Part shown: positions 8,067-16,606 of the stretch, piece after piece | Layout: each line of letters opens with the position of its first letter | Position numbering within the stretch: position 1 is the first letter of the stretch | Origin: Kistimonas scapharcae | GTDB lineage: Bacteria > Pseudomonadota > Gammaproteobacteria > Pseudomonadales > Endozoicomonadaceae | NCBI RefSeq assembly: GCF_039540975.1 | Contig: NZ_BAABFL010000004.1 | Coordinates: 1-32,786 of the forward strand | Direction: 5' to 3' | DNA length: 32,786 nucleotides | Program-made: the position numbers and the translations under genes | The notes under the pieces: generated by a model | The model's database searches: none | What the model saw: only the letters and a program-made list of their open reading frames with translations | Told to the model about the DNA's origin: nothing

Positions 8067-10034
8067 ATGCCAAATGTAGTCGCATCTACGAGGTCGTTAA
8101 GATTTTTGGATGCCTCCGGAAAAGAGTATATTGCGGTAGAGCTGAGTGTTTCAGAATCTATAAATCAACCATTTATAGCAAAGGCTTTTATCCTTTCTGA
8201 TGAAGTCATAGGCGAGGATCAGGTCGGCAAGACAGGGTGTTTCCTTTTGTCTATTGATGAGGAAGGGCAAAGGCAGGTTTATACGATCTGTCATGGCTAT
8301 GTACGTGCTTTGTATGCACAACCTTCAAGGCCTAATATCGATATGTTTTGCTGGGAAGTGACCTTAGTCCCGTGGCTTGATCTGCTTAAAGAAACCATTA
8401 ATTCCCGTATTTTTCAGGAAGTCCCGTTGGGGGATATTCTTGAGGACGTGATAAGTAACTATAAATTTGAACATGAACTAACGCTTCTCTCACAACCCGA
8501 TACCATAAAACCTCTATGTATCCAGTACCAGGAAAGTGATTATGATTTTGTAACGCGATTACTCTTTGAAGAAGGCTATCATTTTTATTTTGCCTGTGAT
8601 GAAAATGGCCACGAAATGGTTGTTGGTAATGCTAACCAGAGTTTCCGTCAGTCCACGCAGAATAAAATCAGTGTACGCAGATCCGAGGTTATGCCTGAAG
8701 GTCCCTCACTGGAGAGCTGGTTGACCAGGAATACGATTGTTGGTGGAAGCTGGGAATATACCGGTTTTGACCCGGCCAGAGGTGAAACCATGGTAAGCCG
8801 CTGTGTTACACCAGCCGATGGCATGGGCATTGGACCCAGTATGCGTTGGGAGAGTCGTCAGGTTTGTCAGGATACCTTGAATCAGGCGGTATCGCGTTGT
8901 CTGGAATATCGCGGCTCTGAGCGATACTCTGCCACTTGTACCAGTCGCCTTCCTTATTTACACGCAGGGTTACGGTTTACTTTGCAAGGCCACCCTGATC
9001 AGGCGCAAAACGGTGTGCATATCATATCGGCTATGGAGCATCGTTTGACGTCTTCCTCTGATTCTTTGCTGATCAATGATATTCACTATGAAAACAGTTT
9101 CTGTTGCTTTCCGGTCTCGGCGGTATACAGGAGTGATCCTCTGCAGAGAAAAGTGATGGATGGTGTACAGAAGGCAACGGTTACGGGGCCGGAAGGCGAA
9201 GAAATTCATTCCGATGATACAGGACGTGTGCAGGTTTTGTTCCACTGGGATAAGAATGGGGAGTTTCCGTGTTGGTTGCCTGTCAGGCAAGCGTTGGCGG
9301 GAGACGGTTATGGCAGTAGCGTTTTGCCCCGGGTGGGGCATCAGGTTGTCATCGATTTTTTTGATGGCGATCCGGATCAGCCGTTTGTCACGGGCTCTTT
9401 GTATACTGCCGTTAATAAACCTGTCGAGGTGGCTGTTGATACCCTCATACTGAAAACCCGTTCTACGCCGCAGGGCCAGGAAGACGATTGCCATATTTTT
9501 CGTGTCTGTGATACGAAGGACAGTGAGGAACTCTTCATACAGGCACAAAAAGATATGTTGTGCCAGGTGAAAAATAATACGCACATGACGGTGACCGGAG
9601 AATCTCTGACAGAAGTTGAAAAGACACTCACGGTCAAATCAAAAGAAGATATGACCCATGAAACGGAGGCGGCGGCTCTGATGAAAACAGGCAAAGATTA
9701 CACCTGTGACTCAAAGGCTGCCGTATCCATAAAGTCTGCCGGAGAAACGGCATTAAATGCGAAGGGTAAAACAACGATCGAGTCCCCACAGGGAGTCGTC
9801 ATCCAGTCTGGCAGCAGCACAATTGAGATCACCCCCGCCGGAATCACCATTAATGGTACTTTAGTTGATATTGATTCAAGAAAATTGACGGCGAAAGCGG
9901 CAACCATGACACTGGACGCCTCATTCAAGGCGTCCGTTTCCGGTTTGCTGGTTGATGTGAATGGGAAAATACAAACCCAGGTCAAAGCCGGGGTTAACCT
10001 GGTCAACCAGGGTGGGATTGTAAGGATTAACTAG
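8067..10034 (+). CDS. vgrG: Type VI secretion spike protein VgrG (TssI)
   Basis: VgrG forms the trimeric spike at the tip of the Hcp tube and carries effectors. With the ATG at 8067 it has 655 residues, the usual size for a VgrG without an extra effector domain; an upstream TTG would add 16 poorly supported residues. Visible parts are the gp27-like N-terminal module (YQESDYDFVTRLLFEEGYHFYF), the gp5 OB-fold with GRVQVLFHWD and the canonical GYGSSVLPRVGHQVVIDFFDGDPDQP block. After these comes a repetitive beta-helix needle rich in Thr, Lys and Val, where short TxxxK units recur and the sequence ends in GGIVRIN. No catalytic extension is fused, so cargo should bind non-covalently. The next gene lies 21 bp downstream. 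Confidence 0.97.
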   Translation: MPNVVASTRSLRFLDASGKEYIAVELSVSESINQPFIAKAFILSDEVIGEDQVGKTGCFLLSIDEEGQRQVYTICHGYVRALYAQPSRPNIDMFCWEVTLVPWLDLLKETINSRIFQEVPLGDILEDVISNYKFEHELTLLSQPDTIKPLCIQYQESDYDFVTRLLFEEGYHFYFACDENGHEMVVGNANQSFRQSTQNKISVRRSEVMPEGPSLESWLTRNTIVGGSWEYTGFDPARGETMVSRCVTPADGMGIGPSMRWESRQVCQDTLNQAVSRCLEYRGSERYSATCTSRLPYLHAGLRFTLQGHPDQAQNGVHIISAMEHRLTSSSDSLLINDIHYENSFCCFPVSAVYRSDPLQRKVMDGVQKATVTGPEGEEIHSDDTGRVQVLFHWDKNGEFPCWLPVRQALAGDGYGSSVLPRVGHQVVIDFFDGDPDQPFVTGSLYTAVNKPVEVAVDTLILKTRSTPQGQEDDCHIFRVCDTKDSEELFIQAQKDMLCQVKNNTHMTVTGESLTEVEKTLTVKSKEDMTHETEAAALMKTGKDYTCDSKAAVSIKSAGETALNAKGKTTIESPQGVVIQSGSSTIEITPAGITINGTLVDIDSRKLTAKAATMTLDASFKASVSGLLVDVNGKIQTQVKAGVNLVNQGGIVRIN

Positions 10035-10055
10035 TGTTCCCCGTGGTTGTATGTC

Positions 10056-10628
10056 ATGAGTGATCGTGGGCTCAGGATCAAAGACTTAAGGGCAGTCATT
10101 AATGATATCGGTATAACTGATGAATCTATCGATCTCCTGTCTGACCATTCAGATGTTTTAGCCAGTTTGAGATTGCTGAATCAACGGCAGCTTTATAGCG
10201 ACTGTGTACAGGTTATTGCCCATGCTCTGGGTCATCAGGATGCTATTGTATGGGGGTTGGGTTGCTTGGAGAAAATCGCTTTTAAATGTAATCAGGAAGA
10301 GCAGGGTGTAGTGGATAATGTGAATCGCTGGCTGAGCGATGGGTTGGAAGAGAGTCGTTGCCTCAATCGTGATGGCTTGGATATTGCCGGCTCATATTCG
10401 CCCGTCGGTTGGCTTTCACTGGCGGTTTTCTATAGTGGTGGCAATATTGTAGAGGGAGGGGCAGTGGTGGAGCCCTCTGCGCAGTTGTTTGGTAATAGTG
10501 TTGCTGCGGCGGTACTGGTTGCTTCCTGTTACGGCGATGAGGGGTTTTCGCAGGAAAAACGATTGCCACTCTTCATCAATCTGGGCAGTCAGATGATTAC
10601 ACATTGTATAGAGGCTGCGTATTACTAA
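10056..10628 (+). CDS. DUF6931-like T6SS-associated protein
   Basis: This 190-residue protein directly follows vgrG. Its plan fits the DUF6931 family as I know it: a helical, Leu-rich N-terminal half with an A-Lx-HQDAIVWGLGCLEKIA segment (about residues 60-75), a W-LSDG-EE-R region, and an Ala/Gly-rich C-terminal half with GWLSLAVFYSGG and AAAVLVASCYG. There is no signal peptide or clear membrane span. Family members often lie beside T6SS genes and their function is not established. Adjacency suggests a VgrG adaptor or loading role, which is inference. The ATG at 10056 is preferred to a TTG 9 bp earlier. Confidence 0.6.
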   Translation: MSDRGLRIKDLRAVINDIGITDESIDLLSDHSDVLASLRLLNQRQLYSDCVQVIAHALGHQDAIVWGLGCLEKIAFKCNQEEQGVVDNVNRWLSDGLEESRCLNRDGLDIAGSYSPVGWLSLAVFYSGGNIVEGGAVVEPSAQLFGNSVAAAVLVASCYGDEGFSQEKRLPLFINLGSQMITHCIEAAYY

Positions 10629-10658
10629 ACGTGTCTCGTCATGGTTGGTTAATAAACG

Positions 10659-11147
10659 ATGAAGTCGTTAACGAATCTTGAAAAATATTATCTGATAGCC
10701 ATACTCTGCTGCTATCTGCTTCTTCAAGGGTGTAGTTTTAACTCCGGACATGCACGCTATGTAGATATTGTTATAAAGGCTAGTGAATATATAAATCCTT
10801 CTGATAACCAGGAAGCAAGCCCTGTTTTTGTAAAAATCTACCAGTTGTCAGATTATGGTAATTTTCAGATGGCTAACTTTCTTGACCTTTATCAGAACAA
10901 AGCAGATGTTGCACTGGGGAACCAGTTAGTGCACTTACAGCCTCCCGTTTCTATCCGTCCGGGTGATGTGTGGCGGAAAAGAATCGAGCTGGAGCCACAG
11001 GCTCGATATATCGGTTTCCTTGTTCAATTCAGGCATTATGAGGACAGGGTGCACCGCCAATGGCTTGAAATTAAGGAACGAGGTAGTCAGTGTATTCAGC
11101 TGGGAATCTCCGGACTCAACCTGTCACTGAATAATCGTTGTAAGTAA
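10659..11147 (+). CDS. tssJ: Type VI secretion outer membrane lipoprotein TssJ
   Basis: TssJ anchors the TssJLM membrane complex in the outer membrane. The product has 162 residues, with a lipoprotein signal peptide ending in LLQGC, so Cys25 would be lipidated. The mature part has the TssJ transthyretin-like beta-sandwich signatures: SPVFVKIYQLSD (about residues 54-65), F-LYQN-ADVALGNQ and RYIGFLVQFR near the end. TssJ is normally encoded next to tssK, tssL and tssM, but here hcp follows and no K, L or M gene is in the window. It lies 30 bp after the DUF6931-like gene and is probably co-transcribed with vgrG. Confidence 0.92.
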   Translation: MKSLTNLEKYYLIAILCCYLLLQGCSFNSGHARYVDIVIKASEYINPSDNQEASPVFVKIYQLSDYGNFQMANFLDLYQNKADVALGNQLVHLQPPVSIRPGDVWRKRIELEPQARYIGFLVQFRHYEDRVHRQWLEIKERGSQCIQLGISGLNLSLNNRCK

Positions 11148-11327
11148 GACGTCGTCAATGACTGAAGGTCTGACATATGTGCTCTAGTTCGCATGGGGCT
11201 TCAGGATTGTGAAGGTTTGCTGAATATGAAAGTTAGCTTTTATTGAGATGGTTTTTGCATTTTTAATACGTTGAAATTGTAATGGCTATTGCCTTTCTAT
11301 TTGTCAATTTCTATTAAGGTGGGCGCA

Positions 11328-11894
11328 GTGAGTACGAATACAGGTATTTACGTTGCTATTCGTGAGTTTTCTGACTATTTCAAGGGTGATACCACGGTAA
11401 TAGATACTGCCCAGGGACTGGATCTTGATAGTAATGCAAAATGGTTTGAAGTGGGTCAGGCTGCCGTTCAGGTTAACAGATTTGCACCGATGTCTGTGGG
11501 GGCGGGCGAAGAAACAGGGTCTGACAAGCCGAGCCTGATGCCATTTTATATTGGGAAGGAACCCGATTTAACAACCGGTCTTTTTCTGGAAAATATCATC
11601 TCGTTGGCAGAGCCCAGTCTTACGGTTGATATCATCGCAACCCGGCAAGAAGCGGGTAAGAAAGGCATGAATATCATGCTTCAATATACTCTTGGGGGGG
11701 TCAGGATATGTAATTGGGAAGAAGACATCGGTAAGCTTGAACGATACTGGCTTGCCTACAGGACAATATTGCGTATCGATTACTTATTTAAAAGGGATAA
11801 TAAAGGGAAATTACTGGCTCGTGAGCCGGCTGTCACCTTTCAATATAATTTGGATACGCCGGAAGTCGAGATGAGCACCATTGCTGAAACATAA
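11328..11894 (+). CDS. hcp: Divergent Hcp-like tube protein (TssD)
   Basis: Hcp hexamers stack to form the expelled inner tube. The product is weakly conserved but keeps the Hcp order of elements: IREFSDYFKGDT near the N-terminus (the D-x-x-KG turn), a DLTTGLFLENIISLAEPSLTVDI segment near residue 80, then LQYTLGGVRICNW, and a Y-IL-IDYLFKRDNKGK C-terminal part matching the usual ...Y...DxxGK... ending. I chose the GTG at 11328 because AAGGTGG sits at the right distance upstream; a TTG 39 bp earlier is less likely. It has 188 residues, longer than most Hcps, with an acidic Gly-rich insertion near residue 60. A 180-bp leader separates it from tssJ and suggests its own promoter. Confidence 0.75.
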   Translation: MSTNTGIYVAIREFSDYFKGDTTVIDTAQGLDLDSNAKWFEVGQAAVQVNRFAPMSVGAGEETGSDKPSLMPFYIGKEPDLTTGLFLENIISLAEPSLTVDIIATRQEAGKKGMNIMLQYTLGGVRICNWEEDIGKLERYWLAYRTILRIDYLFKRDNKGKLLAREPAVTFQYNLDTPEVEMSTIAET

Positions 11895-12056
11895 TGGATG
11901 TTCGTTTTCCGGGTTAAATATGAAAACTTATGGACGTCAGTGTGCCTTGTTTTCAGGGTTGATGATGTCCTAAGTAAGACCGGCCCGTCATTCGTTTTGT
12001 GCATTATAGAAATATTGCATAAAGACTAGGGTTTGCTGAGTAAGAGTAGTGTCTAC

Positions 12057-12362
12057 ATGAGTGAAGATATTGTTTTTAAGTTTCAACTGGGATTGATTCT
12101 CCCAAAGTTGAGAGACAATGTGGGTGAAGCCCTTAGTAAGATTGTGTCTGAACTTGTCGATAGTGTAAATGCCGGACGGGTTGGGGACGATCCTCCCATC
12201 GGTATGGATGAGGTCAAACAGCTGATCATGCAAGACATTGAAATTTTTCTGGATAATGAAATATTACCGTCGATAGAACAGAAATCCGCCAATACAGACG
12301 GTGAGTCAGATACTGCTCCTGCCGATGAAGAAGGGACAACGAATGAGGAGGGAGAATCGTAA
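12057..12362 (+). CDS. Small acidic hypothetical protein between hcp and clpV
   Basis: I do not recognise this gene. From the ATG at 12057 it encodes 101 residues: an amphipathic helical first half (KFQLGLILPKLRDNVGEALS), a linker with DDPPIG, a further helix, and a disordered acidic tail rich in Glu, Asp, Thr and Ala (last 25 residues). There is no signal peptide and no membrane span. It lies in the same direction as hcp and clpV, 37 bp before clpV. Position suggests a small T6SS accessory or chaperone, which is inference. The tail composition recalls the acidic tail of the neighbouring TssA. Confidence 0.6.
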   Translation: MSEDIVFKFQLGLILPKLRDNVGEALSKIVSELVDSVNAGRVGDDPPIGMDEVKQLIMQDIEIFLDNEILPSIEQKSANTDGESDTAPADEEGTTNEEGES

Positions 12363-12399
12363 TTGTCGAATAATTGCGAGTTTTCCTGTGCGTTAAATT

Positions 12400-15057
12400 A
12401 TGCAATCGCTGGAACTAAAGACCCTGATCAGCAAACTCGACCCAAGTTTGCGTAAGTCGCTTGAATCAGCCGCGGGTCTGTGTGTGCGGCATCAGCATCG
12501 GTACATTGAAATTGAGCATTGGTTGTTAATGCTGTTTTCTGAGCCGAGCGCTGACATTGAAACGGTTATCAATTCTCAGAAATTATCCCGGCAAATCATC
12601 TTGTCGGATCTCGAAGCTCGACTGGCCAGGCTGGAAAAGGGTGATACAGGGACACCGTCGCTTTCCATGTCAATTTTGGCGTTGATCCAGGATGCCTGGT
12701 TGGTCGCCTCGGTAAACTGCCAACATGATGTTATTACGGCATTTGACCTTCTACTGGCGTTATTACAGAAAGCACAGTACACCGTTCTTGATTCTCCGAT
12801 GGCCAGGGAATTACAGAGAATCTCACTGGAAAGCCTGCAGGCTATGGCGGAAGGACAGGGGGAGGGCGACAGTCCTGCTGAAAGTTCTATGTCGCAACTT
12901 CAAGGTGCAGGTACCGGAGCGTCGGCAAAGGGCGCATTGTATAAATATACGGTGAATCTTACTGATGCTGCGAGGAATGGGGAGCTGCGTCCGATCATCG
13001 GTCGCCAAAAAGAGATTCGTCAGGTAATCGATATATTGTCACGCCAGCGCCAAAACAATCCAATACTGGTCGGCGACCCGGGCGTGGGTAAAACCGCCAT
13101 TGTTGAAGGATTAGCACAACGTATTATTACAGGTGAAGTTCCTGAAAGCATGAAGGGGGTCGCCCTGCATACATTGGATTTGGGCTTGTTGCAGGCCGGC
13201 GCCAGTATCAGGGGCGAACTGGAAAGTCGTCTTAAGGACCTGATGAATGAAGTCAGGAGCGCGCCAACGCCTGTTTTGTTATTCATTGACGAAGCGCACA
13301 CCCTTATTGGTGCTGGTGGCACGGCCGGACAAAATGACGCAGCTAATTTATTGAAACCAGCGTTGGCTCGGGGCGAGCTACGGACAATCGGTGCGACCAC
13401 ATGGGCCGAATACAAAAAATACTTTGAAAAAGATGCGGCCTTGGCTCGCCGGTTTCAGCTGGTAAAGGTGTTGGAGCCGGATGAAAAAGAATCCTGCCAC
13501 ATTGTGCGCGGCGTTGCTCGATCGCTGGAAGCGCACCATGACGTGCGTATTCATGATGACGCGGTGGTGTCGGCGGTGAAGCTTGCGATTCGTTATTTAC
13601 CGGAGCAACAGCTTCCCGACAAGGCCATTAGCCTGCTGGATACGGCCTGTTCCCGTGTTGGCCTTTCCCGGCATGCGCTTCCTGAAGTCATAGAAGAGCT
13701 TGAGCACCAATATGCTTATATAGAACGCGAGCTCAATGAGCAGCGTAGAGATCGGGCGGCAGGGCATGCTGATCTTGAGGAGAGTCTTGATAAACTCGAG
13801 CAGGCAAGAGCCAGTACGCGACAGTCACTGGATGATTTATACGCACGATGGAAAAAAGAACGCGTGTTGGTGGAGGATCTCGCGGAGCTGGAAACCCAAG
13901 CGGATAGTGCTTTTTTGCAGCGGGAAAACGATAAAGAAATGCCCGTTGAGCCGTCGTCACAGGCGCAGTGTGAAAAAATACTGCAACAGCGCAAAGAACT
14001 GGAGCAGCTCCAACAAGAACAGCCTATGGTATTTCCCCGGGTGGATAGTGCAATTATTGCCTCCATACTGTCCAGTTGGACGGGGATTCCCATCAATAAC
14101 ATGCTGTCAGATGAAATTCAGCGACTGCTGACGCTGGAATCACACCTGACGGCGCGGGTGATTGGTCAGGATGATGCGCTGAAAGAGCTTTGTCAGTGCA
14201 TTCGGACCAGTCGGGCGGGCCTGTCGGATCGCCGTAAACCCTCCGGTGTGTTCCTGATGTGTGGTCCTTCCGGCGTGGGTAAAACGGAAACCGCACTGGC
14301 GTTGGCGGAAGAGCTGTTTGGTGGTGAGCAAAATCTCACGACACTGAATATGACTGAATTCAAGGAAGAACATAAAATCTCTCAATTACTGGGATCGCCA
14401 GCGGGATATGTCGGTTACGGAGAAGGTGGTCTGTTGACGGAAGCTGTCAGGCGTAAACCTTATTCGGTGTTGTTGCTGGATGAAATGGAGAAGTCTCACC
14501 CTGGTGTACACGATATTTTTTATCAGATATTCGATCGGGGCTGTATCAGTGACAGTGAAGGCCGGGAAGTCAATTTCTGTAATAGCATTATCATCATGAC
14601 ATCCAATGCGGCTGATTATGCGATTATGGAGGTCGTAGACCGATATCTGCAAAATGATCAGCGTAAACCAACGCGTGATGAGATTCTTGAAGCTATCCAA
14701 AGTGAGTTGCTGAATTATTTCAAACCCGCGTTTCTGGGGCGTGTGGTTATCGTTCCCTATTTACCGCTGGGTACTGAAGATATGCGTATCATCTGCAGGC
14801 TGGCGTTGGAGCGCATTCGCAAGAATGTTGCGGACCAGTACAAGGCAACACTGACGGTCAGTGACGCGGTGGTTGAGCAGCTGGTTGCATGGAACAATAA
14901 TCCACTGGTTGGTGCGCGAGCGATAGAGCAGTTAGTCAATCGAAACCTATTGCCTCGCTTGTCGGTTGACTGTTTAAAGCGTTTGACGGAAAAATTGCCT
15001 ATTAATCATATTGATGTAAGCCTTCAAAATCATCAGCTGGTATTTGATATTACCTGA
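12400..15057 (+). CDS. clpV: Type VI secretion AAA+ ATPase ClpV (TssH)
   Basis: ClpV disassembles the contracted TssBC sheath so that subunits can be reused. The 885-residue protein has the full class I layout. The N-domain comprises two Clp repeats (about residues 10-150). D1 has Walker A GDPGVGKT (225-232) and Walker B LLFIDEAH (293-300). A middle coiled-coil domain (about 430-540) is followed by D2 with Walker A GPSGVGKT (622-629) and Walker B VLLLDEMEKSHP. The N-terminus (LKTLISKLDPSLRKSLESAAGLC) is of ClpV rather than ClpB type. It is the last recognisable T6SS core gene on this side. A 232-bp gap then leads to the cargo-like genes. Confidence 0.97.
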   Translation: MQSLELKTLISKLDPSLRKSLESAAGLCVRHQHRYIEIEHWLLMLFSEPSADIETVINSQKLSRQIILSDLEARLARLEKGDTGTPSLSMSILALIQDAWLVASVNCQHDVITAFDLLLALLQKAQYTVLDSPMARELQRISLESLQAMAEGQGEGDSPAESSMSQLQGAGTGASAKGALYKYTVNLTDAARNGELRPIIGRQKEIRQVIDILSRQRQNNPILVGDPGVGKTAIVEGLAQRIITGEVPESMKGVALHTLDLGLLQAGASIRGELESRLKDLMNEVRSAPTPVLLFIDEAHTLIGAGGTAGQNDAANLLKPALARGELRTIGATTWAEYKKYFEKDAALARRFQLVKVLEPDEKESCHIVRGVARSLEAHHDVRIHDDAVVSAVKLAIRYLPEQQLPDKAISLLDTACSRVGLSRHALPEVIEELEHQYAYIERELNEQRRDRAAGHADLEESLDKLEQARASTRQSLDDLYARWKKERVLVEDLAELETQADSAFLQRENDKEMPVEPSSQAQCEKILQQRKELEQLQQEQPMVFPRVDSAIIASILSSWTGIPINNMLSDEIQRLLTLESHLTARVIGQDDALKELCQCIRTSRAGLSDRRKPSGVFLMCGPSGVGKTETALALAEELFGGEQNLTTLNMTEFKEEHKISQLLGSPAGYVGYGEGGLLTEAVRRKPYSVLLLDEMEKSHPGVHDIFYQIFDRGCISDSEGREVNFCNSIIIMTSNAADYAIMEVVDRYLQNDQRKPTRDEILEAIQSELLNYFKPAFLGRVVIVPYLPLGTEDMRIICRLALERIRKNVADQYKATLTVSDAVVEQLVAWNNNPLVGARAIEQLVNRNLLPRLSVDCLKRLTEKLPINHIDVSLQNHQLVFDIT

Positions 15058-15156
15058 TTATGGCTGCTGGTGTTTAGGTGGTGGCGGTTAAGGTTGCTAA
15101 GTGTGTTGCGTTGTTGATTGTCTGCTGTTCGCTTTGTGTATTTCCCACCCATTTAA

Positions 15157-15216
15157 TATTTAGATCGTTTTCTGAACGATTAATTCGTTTTTTAACCGGT
15201 ATGGTTGATCTAAATA
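15157..15216. repeat. Perfect 10-bp inverted repeat downstream of clpV
   Basis: TATTTAGATC at 15157-15166 is the exact reverse complement of GATCTAAATA at 15207-15216, with a 40-base AT-rich spacer. It lies between clpV and the frameshifted hydrolase gene. There is no typical terminator tail. It could be a transcript end, an operator or an old recombination scar; the sequence alone does not decide. Confidence 0.45.
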
Positions 15217-15289
15217 ATAGCGGAGAATCATAAACAAAAGTGCGTGACTTAATGGCATGTGTCCGGTTGTGAGGTGAGGCATAAGGTTT

Positions 15290-15933
15290 ATGAAGGTATA
15301 TGGTGCTGTCCATCACTATGGGGAGCTGGAACCTGGTGATGTACTTATTGAGCATAAGCGTTCAGGCAGGCCTGAGGATCTCATTACACATGCCGCTATC
15401 GTTGCTGAAAGGGCTCAACAGCCCTGGATTTTTCATCTTACAGGGTGGGGGGCTTGGCTTTGGATCAAATATACATTACAGACACTACTTGTTGGTCGGG
15501 TTATCGTCTTGATGTGGATTCTGTTGGTACAGAAGTCTCCGATATAGCGATGTTTTGGCTACATAATAATGATAGGCTTGAGAGCCTAGGCTTCATGTCA
15601 GAGGCAAGTATAACCGTTCCGAATGTCTATGATATACCTTCAATATTGACTGCTTTTTTTGGAAGATCGTCATTTGGCTATAAAGCACGTCAATATGCAG
15701 ACTACTTGTATAGGAATTGCCGCCAATCACCACCAGATGCACTGCGTCCACATAATGGCCCTTTTTCAGGTGCGATCTGCTCATATCTGCCCATTGCACT
15801 TTATCAAGCAGCACTTGGTATACATGGAAGCGAGATATATATGGCTATAGATGCAAGGCGATCGCTACCAAAGGCTCTTGTGACGTATTTTGACAGCAAT
15901 AGCTATTGGCAAAATTACGATATTCCTTATTAA
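15290..15933 (+). pseudogene. Permuted papain-like (NlpC/P60-type) hydrolase, candidate T6SS effector, single-base frameshift
   Basis: Two frames together make one protein. The first (from the ATG at 15290, with AAGG just upstream) runs to a G tract at 15447-15452. The second continues from there to 15933. Adding one G (G6 to G7) fuses them into about 214 residues without a gap, reading through FHLTGWGGLALDQI. The order of motifs fits a circularly permuted NlpC/P60 or YiiX-like fold: PGDVLIEH, then THAAIV with His34, and late in the protein FSGAICSYLP with Cys164 as the expected nucleophile. Such enzymes act on peptidoglycan peptides, lipids or acyl groups, so the substrate is open. It lies just after clpV. 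The break may be phase variation, programmed slippage, true decay or a sequencing error. Confidence 0.65.
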
Positions 15934-16003
15934 TTGTAGAAGTGTTTGTTACTTGTCTGGAATGCTTAAATAGACATTTTTTAGTGCGTTTGATAAGGAG
16001 TGT

Positions 16004-16606
16004 TTAAGAAATGGCCATGCTTTTCCTTTTTAATCTTGGCGAGGATACATTGATGCCAAGTGATGGTACTTGAAAAAATGCAATGAACTGCATTTCTGTG
16101 TTCCAGATATAATTTCTTCGCTCCGAAGTAAGAGCACGTGACAGGTTTTCCATGTTGATATATTCGCAATAGTTTTTCGATATGTTAAAAACATTGTAAT
16201 AAACGGAGCCTGAATTACCTGATTTCCAACTCCACCTGTTCAGGAAGTGATCGTACCGCATCCAGTGGAATCCATTGTTGTCAGCCAAAAGAAGGACGAG
16301 GTAATGTCCATCCATAATACTTGGTAAGTGGGTTAAATCATTGTCAGCGCAATATATCATTCCGTCAGCAATAGCTCCTTTAATCAAACGGTTGTGGTAA
16401 TCAGGGCCGGGAAAAGCAGGTATTCCTTTTGTGGAGCCAGGTATAGCTCCGCCGAAATAACCATTTGAGGGGTGTTTATCATTACAGGCATAAGAGTAGC
16501 AATTGGCTATATTGCTCCAGTCGGGATCGCTTTCAGGTTGAACATTTAGCGGCATAATCATCAACTCTGTTACAAGTTGTTCAACACGGGCATTGGTATT
16601 GAGCAC
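16004..16606 (-). CDS. Putative Cys/His hydrolase-like protein, candidate effector
   Basis: The 200-residue product is not one I can name. It contains an NCYSYACND motif (Cys36) followed by a Gly/Pro-rich stretch with GGAIPG. A later FHWMRYD motif carries His114, and about ten residues on there is RWSWKSG. This Cys ... FHxxRxD ... WSxKxG pattern occurs in a group of uncharacterised bacterial proteins that look like papain-type cysteine hydrolases; that recollection is not verified here. No signal peptide or membrane span is visible, as expected for T6SS cargo. The start is a GTG at 16606; an ATG at 16564 preceded by GAG is a real alternative and would keep both motifs. It converges on the frameshifted hydrolase gene and is AT-rich compared with hisG. 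Confidence 0.6.
   Translation of the reverse strand: MLNTNARVEQLVTELMIMPLNVQPESDPDWSNIANCYSYACNDKHPSNGYFGGAIPGSTKGIPAFPGPDYHNRLIKGAIADGMIYCADNDLTHLPSIMDGHYLVLLLADNNGFHWMRYDHFLNRWSWKSGNSGSVYYNVFNISKNYCEYINMENLSRALTSERRNYIWNTEMQFIAFFQVPSLGINVSSPRLKRKSMAIS

Noticed and set aside
8970..9584. Leftward ORF of 204 codons opposite vgrG
   Set aside because: Antisense shadow of the VgrG OB-fold and needle region.
9540..10034. Short repeats in the end of vgrG as a possible fused effector domain
   Set aside because: They are the Thr/Lys/Val beta-helix units normal for VgrG needles, with no catalytic motif.
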